Part shown: piece after piece, positions 62,229 through 64,000 of the stretch
Layout of the letters: each line of letters opens with the position of its first letter
Position numbering within the stretch: position 1 is the stretch's first letter
Assembly: GCF_040703125.1 (NCBI RefSeq)
Contig: NZ_CP160035.1
Span: 1,364,001 to 1,428,000, forward strand
Source of the DNA: Flavobacterium ovatum
GTDB lineage: Bacteria; Bacteroidota; Bacteroidia; Flavobacteriales; Flavobacteriaceae
Length of the DNA stretch: 64,000 bases
Reading direction: 5' to 3'
Position numbers and translations under genes: made by a program
Notes under the pieces: generated by a model
What the model was told of the DNA's origin: nothing
The model's input: the letters and a program-made list of their open reading frames with translations, nothing else
The model's database searches: none

Positions 62229-62567
62229 GCACATCCATGAAAATATGTTGGACGCAATTGGGTTTACGCCAGAGATTATTTTTATCGTTTGATATATAGT
62301 ATTGAAAACTATTTACAATGCAGCCACAAGCTAGTCATTCCGCTTTGAATCCTTTACAAAGTGTTTTGGTGGCTAAAATTCATAAGGCAATTGGAAGTAG
62401 AGATTCCTCTTAAACGTATTAGTTTTACTTGGGATCCTACGTAAAATAACTTCATAGTCCGAAAAAAAAAACAAATAAGATTGTGAGCTTCACTCGAATA
62501 TTGATTTTATATCTTAATGAAAGTTGAAGGGTTCTATTTATTGTTTTTTTTGTTCATTTTAATACAT
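62229..62567. other. Intergenic region after the repeat
   Basis: A 31-codon frame from 62317 (MQPQASHSALNPLQSVLVAK and onward) is too short and unsupported to call. Otherwise AT-rich spacer. Confidence 0.4.
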
Positions 62568-62602
62568 AAAAAAAACCCGATTCTTTCGAATCGGGTTTTT
62601 TG
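62568..62602 (-). terminator. Terminator of rplU-rpmA
   Basis: AAAAAACCCGATTC pairs with GAATCGGGTTTTTT around TTTC. It lies on the minus strand 19 bases beyond the rpmA stop. Confidence 0.88.
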
Positions 62603-62620
62603 TTTAATTGAGAAAATCAA

Positions 62621-62887
62621 TTATGCTTCTACTTCGAATGGAAGGATTGAAACGTATGATTTGTTATCTCTTTTCTTTTGGAACTTTACAATTCCAGGTA
62701 CTCTTGCGTGTAATGTATGATCTTTACTGATATATACATTTTCACCTGGGTTGTGTTTTGAACCTCTTTGTCTTACGATGATGTTCCCTGCAATAGCAGC
62801 TTGTCCACCAAAAATCTTAACACCTAAACGTTTTGATTCTGATTCTCTACCATTCTTGGAACTACCGACACCTTTCTTGTGAGCCAT
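62621..62887 (-). CDS. rpmA: Large ribosomal subunit protein bL27
   Basis: An 88-residue 50S protein. It begins [29 protein letters not shown], with the conserved N-terminal extension that reaches the peptidyl-transferase centre, and continues [26 protein letters not shown]. It starts with MAHKKG directly, so no N-terminal cleavage is implied. 24 bases after rplU. Confidence 0.97.
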   Translation of the reverse strand: MAHKKGVGSSKNGRESESKRLGVKIFGGQAAIAGNIIVRQRGSKHNPGENVYISKDHTLHARVPGIVKFQKKRDNKSYVSILPFEVEA

Positions 62888-62911
62888 GACGTATTAGTTT
62901 TAATATTGTTA

Positions 62912-63334
62912 TTATTCTTGAGTATCCTCTTTTTTAGCTTTTGCAGCTTTTTTTGCTTTAGGAGCTTCTTCTTCAGTTGCTACTTCTGCCGCTGCTTTTT
63001 TAGGAGCTGCTTTCTTAGCGCCTGTTGCAGTGATTCCTTCGATTACAATTTGAGTAAGATATTGTCTATGACCGTTTCTTTTCTTGTACCCTTTTCTTCT
63101 TTTCTTTTTGAAAACGATAACTTTGTCTCCTTTTAAGTGTTGTAACACTTTAGCTTCTACTGAAGCACCTTCTATAACTGGGGCGCCTAAAGATACGTTT
63201 CCGTTGTCATCTAATAAAAGAACTTTGTCAAAAGAAACTTTTGAACCTTCTTCGTTAGTCAAACGGTTAACATAAACCTTTAAGTCTTTAGTTACTTTGA
63301 ACTGTTGCCCTGCTATCTCTACGATTGCATACAT
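62912..63334 (-). CDS. rplU: Large ribosomal subunit protein bL21 with C-terminal tail
   Basis: A 140-residue protein. Residues 1-100 are the L21 core (MYAIVEIAGQQFKVTKDLKV, VLLLDDNGNVSLGAP, VIVFKKKRRKGYKKRNGHRQYLTQI). About 38 residues of Lys/Ala/Glu-rich low-complexity tail follow (AKKAAPKKAAAEVATEEEAP), probably disordered; such tails are frequent in Bacteroidota ribosomal proteins. Confidence 0.96.
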   Translation of the reverse strand: MYAIVEIAGQQFKVTKDLKVYVNRLTNEEGSKVSFDKVLLLDDNGNVSLGAPVIEGASVEAKVLQHLKGDKVIVFKKKRRKGYKKRNGHRQYLTQIVIEGITATGAKKAAPKKAAAEVATEEEAPKAKKAAKAKKEDTQE

Positions 63335-63363
63335 ACTAATTGATTTATAAATTTTTAAGGTTG

Positions 63364-63394
63364 CAAATATACAACTTTAAATTTACTGTGCAAT
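63364..63394 (-). promoter_or_regulatory. Promoter of rplU-rpmA
   Basis: On the minus strand ATTG (63391-63394), a 19-base spacer and TATATTTG (63364-63371) fit the consensus. The rplU ATG lies 30 bases downstream. Confidence 0.7.
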
Positions 63395-63495
63395 TACTCT
63401 TTTCAAAAATATTTATTTTTAGTTTAAACTTTGTTTTTTAACGGTTTATAATGCTTTGAGTTCGCTTTTACCATATAAAAAACAAGATTGTTTTA

Positions 63496-63524
63496 TTGTC
63501 GATAAATAAAAAAAAGTATTTTTG
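63496..63524 (+). promoter_or_regulatory. Promoter of the M16 peptidase gene
   Basis: TTG (63496-63498), an 18-base spacer and TATTTTTG (63517-63524). The ATG lies 52 bases downstream. Confidence 0.55.
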
Positions 63525-63576
63525 ACAGATTAAGATTCTCTATACGTATTGTAAATACAGTTTTTTATTAATCCTT

Positions 63577-64000
63577 ATGAAAAAATATCTAATGGTGTTA
63601 AGTACTGCCCTTTTAGTTGGCGGAGCAACTGCAGCTCAAACTATAGCTTTTGAAGAATATAATCTGGAAAATGGTTTGCATGTAATTTTACATCAAGATC
63701 ATGATGTTCCAGTGATTGTTACTTCGGTAATGTACCATGTGGGGTCTAAGGATGAAAATCCTAATAAAACTGGTTTTGCTCACTTTTTTGAACATTTATT
63801 GTTTGAAGGGACTAAAAATATTGAAAGAGGTGAGTGGTTTAAAATTGTTTCTTCCAATGGAGGAGTGAATAACGCAAATACCTCTGATGATCGAACCTAT
63901 TACTATGAAGTTTTTCCTTCTAATAATTTGGAACTCGGACTTTGGATGGAGTCAGAGCGATTGATGCATCCTGTTATTAATCAAATTGGGGTGGATACAC
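63577..64000 (+). CDS. M16-family zinc metallopeptidase, 5' part
   Basis: The first 141 codons of a gene running past the window. Signal peptide MKKYLMVLSTALLVGGATAA, then QTIAFEEYNLENGLHVILHQ. The inverted zinc motif HxxEH is present as GFAHFFEHLLFEGT (M16 hallmark), followed by GGVNNANTSDDRTYYYEVFP and LWMESERLMHPVI. It is expected in the periplasm, degrading small peptides. A second M16 domain or partner gene would follow outside the window. Confidence 0.92.
   Translation, partial: MKKYLMVLSTALLVGGATAAQTIAFEEYNLENGLHVILHQDHDVPVIVTSVMYHVGSKDENPNKTGFAHFFEHLLFEGTKNIERGEWFKIVSSNGGVNNANTSDDRTYYYEVFPSNNLELGLWMESERLMHPVINQIGVDT

Noticed and set aside
62317..62412. 31-codon frame after the family-A repeat
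   Set aside because: Too short, no promoter or ribosome-binding context, and no recognisable product.

Overview
The window comes from a Bacteroidota chromosome, almost certainly Flavobacterium or a close relative. The DNA is AT-rich. Promoters carry the Bacteroidota -33 TTTG / -7 TAnnTTTG signature, one secreted protein carries a type IX secretion (T9SS) tail, and the ribosomal order rplM-rpsI-rpsB-tsf, the thi operon order and families such as DUF3127, DUF2490, DUF3781 and DUF2723 fit this group.

Layout. 0-10 kb: the end of an AraC-type regulator, a TonB-dependent outer-membrane receptor, a DUF3127 protein with an SSB-like acidic tip, a PAP2 phosphatase, aat and a 1286-residue secreted DUF5060 protein. 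9.6-17.6 kb (minus strand): a complete thiamine operon behind a TPP riboswitch (thiS, thiC, a TenI/ThiE-like gene, thiD, thiE, thiG, thiH, thiF). It is interrupted between thiG and thiH by a small inverted-repeat cassette carrying a GxxExxY gene, and a 150-bp sequence is triplicated directly after thiH. 17.7-27 kb: tag, tsf, rpsB, rpsI, rplM, a LacI-type regulator, a DUF2490 protein and polA. 27-41 kb: DUF3781, a hybrid histidine kinase, a complete IS66-family element with exact ends and an 8-bp target duplication inside the 3' end of a terC-like gene, a PAS-DHp protein without an ATPase domain, a metallophosphoesterase, a thioredoxin without its cysteines, a polysaccharide deacetylase and a DUF2723/GT117 membrane protein.

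41.3-56.3 kb is an integrative island of about 14.9 kb inserted in the 3' end of a tRNA-Gln gene. A 17-bp piece of the tRNA is duplicated at both ends, and a tyrosine integrase lies beside the right junction. Its cargo is a minus-strand operon that looks like a RiPP (lasso-peptide-like) pathway: a 52-residue candidate precursor, a 51- and a 92-residue small protein, a transglutaminase-like B2 leader peptidase, an asparagine-synthetase-like cyclase, a GT4 glycosyltransferase, an R2K-type ATP-grasp enzyme, a PPP-like phosphoesterase, and a protein joining a UvrA-derived segment to a FISUMP-like domain. A divergent XRE regulator with a palindromic operator lies upstream. The island also carries a compact protein with the three family-A DNA polymerase motifs and no exonuclease domains, an excisionase-like HTH protein, a serine recombinase, a MITE and decayed gene remnants.

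56.3-64 kb returns to core genome: a universal stress protein, rimP-nusA-infB behind a leader hairpin, rpmA and rplU (minus strand), and the start of an M16 metallopeptidase. Structured dispersed repeats occur in several intergenic regions. The most notable content is the RiPP-like cluster and the PolA-like protein on the tRNA-Gln island.
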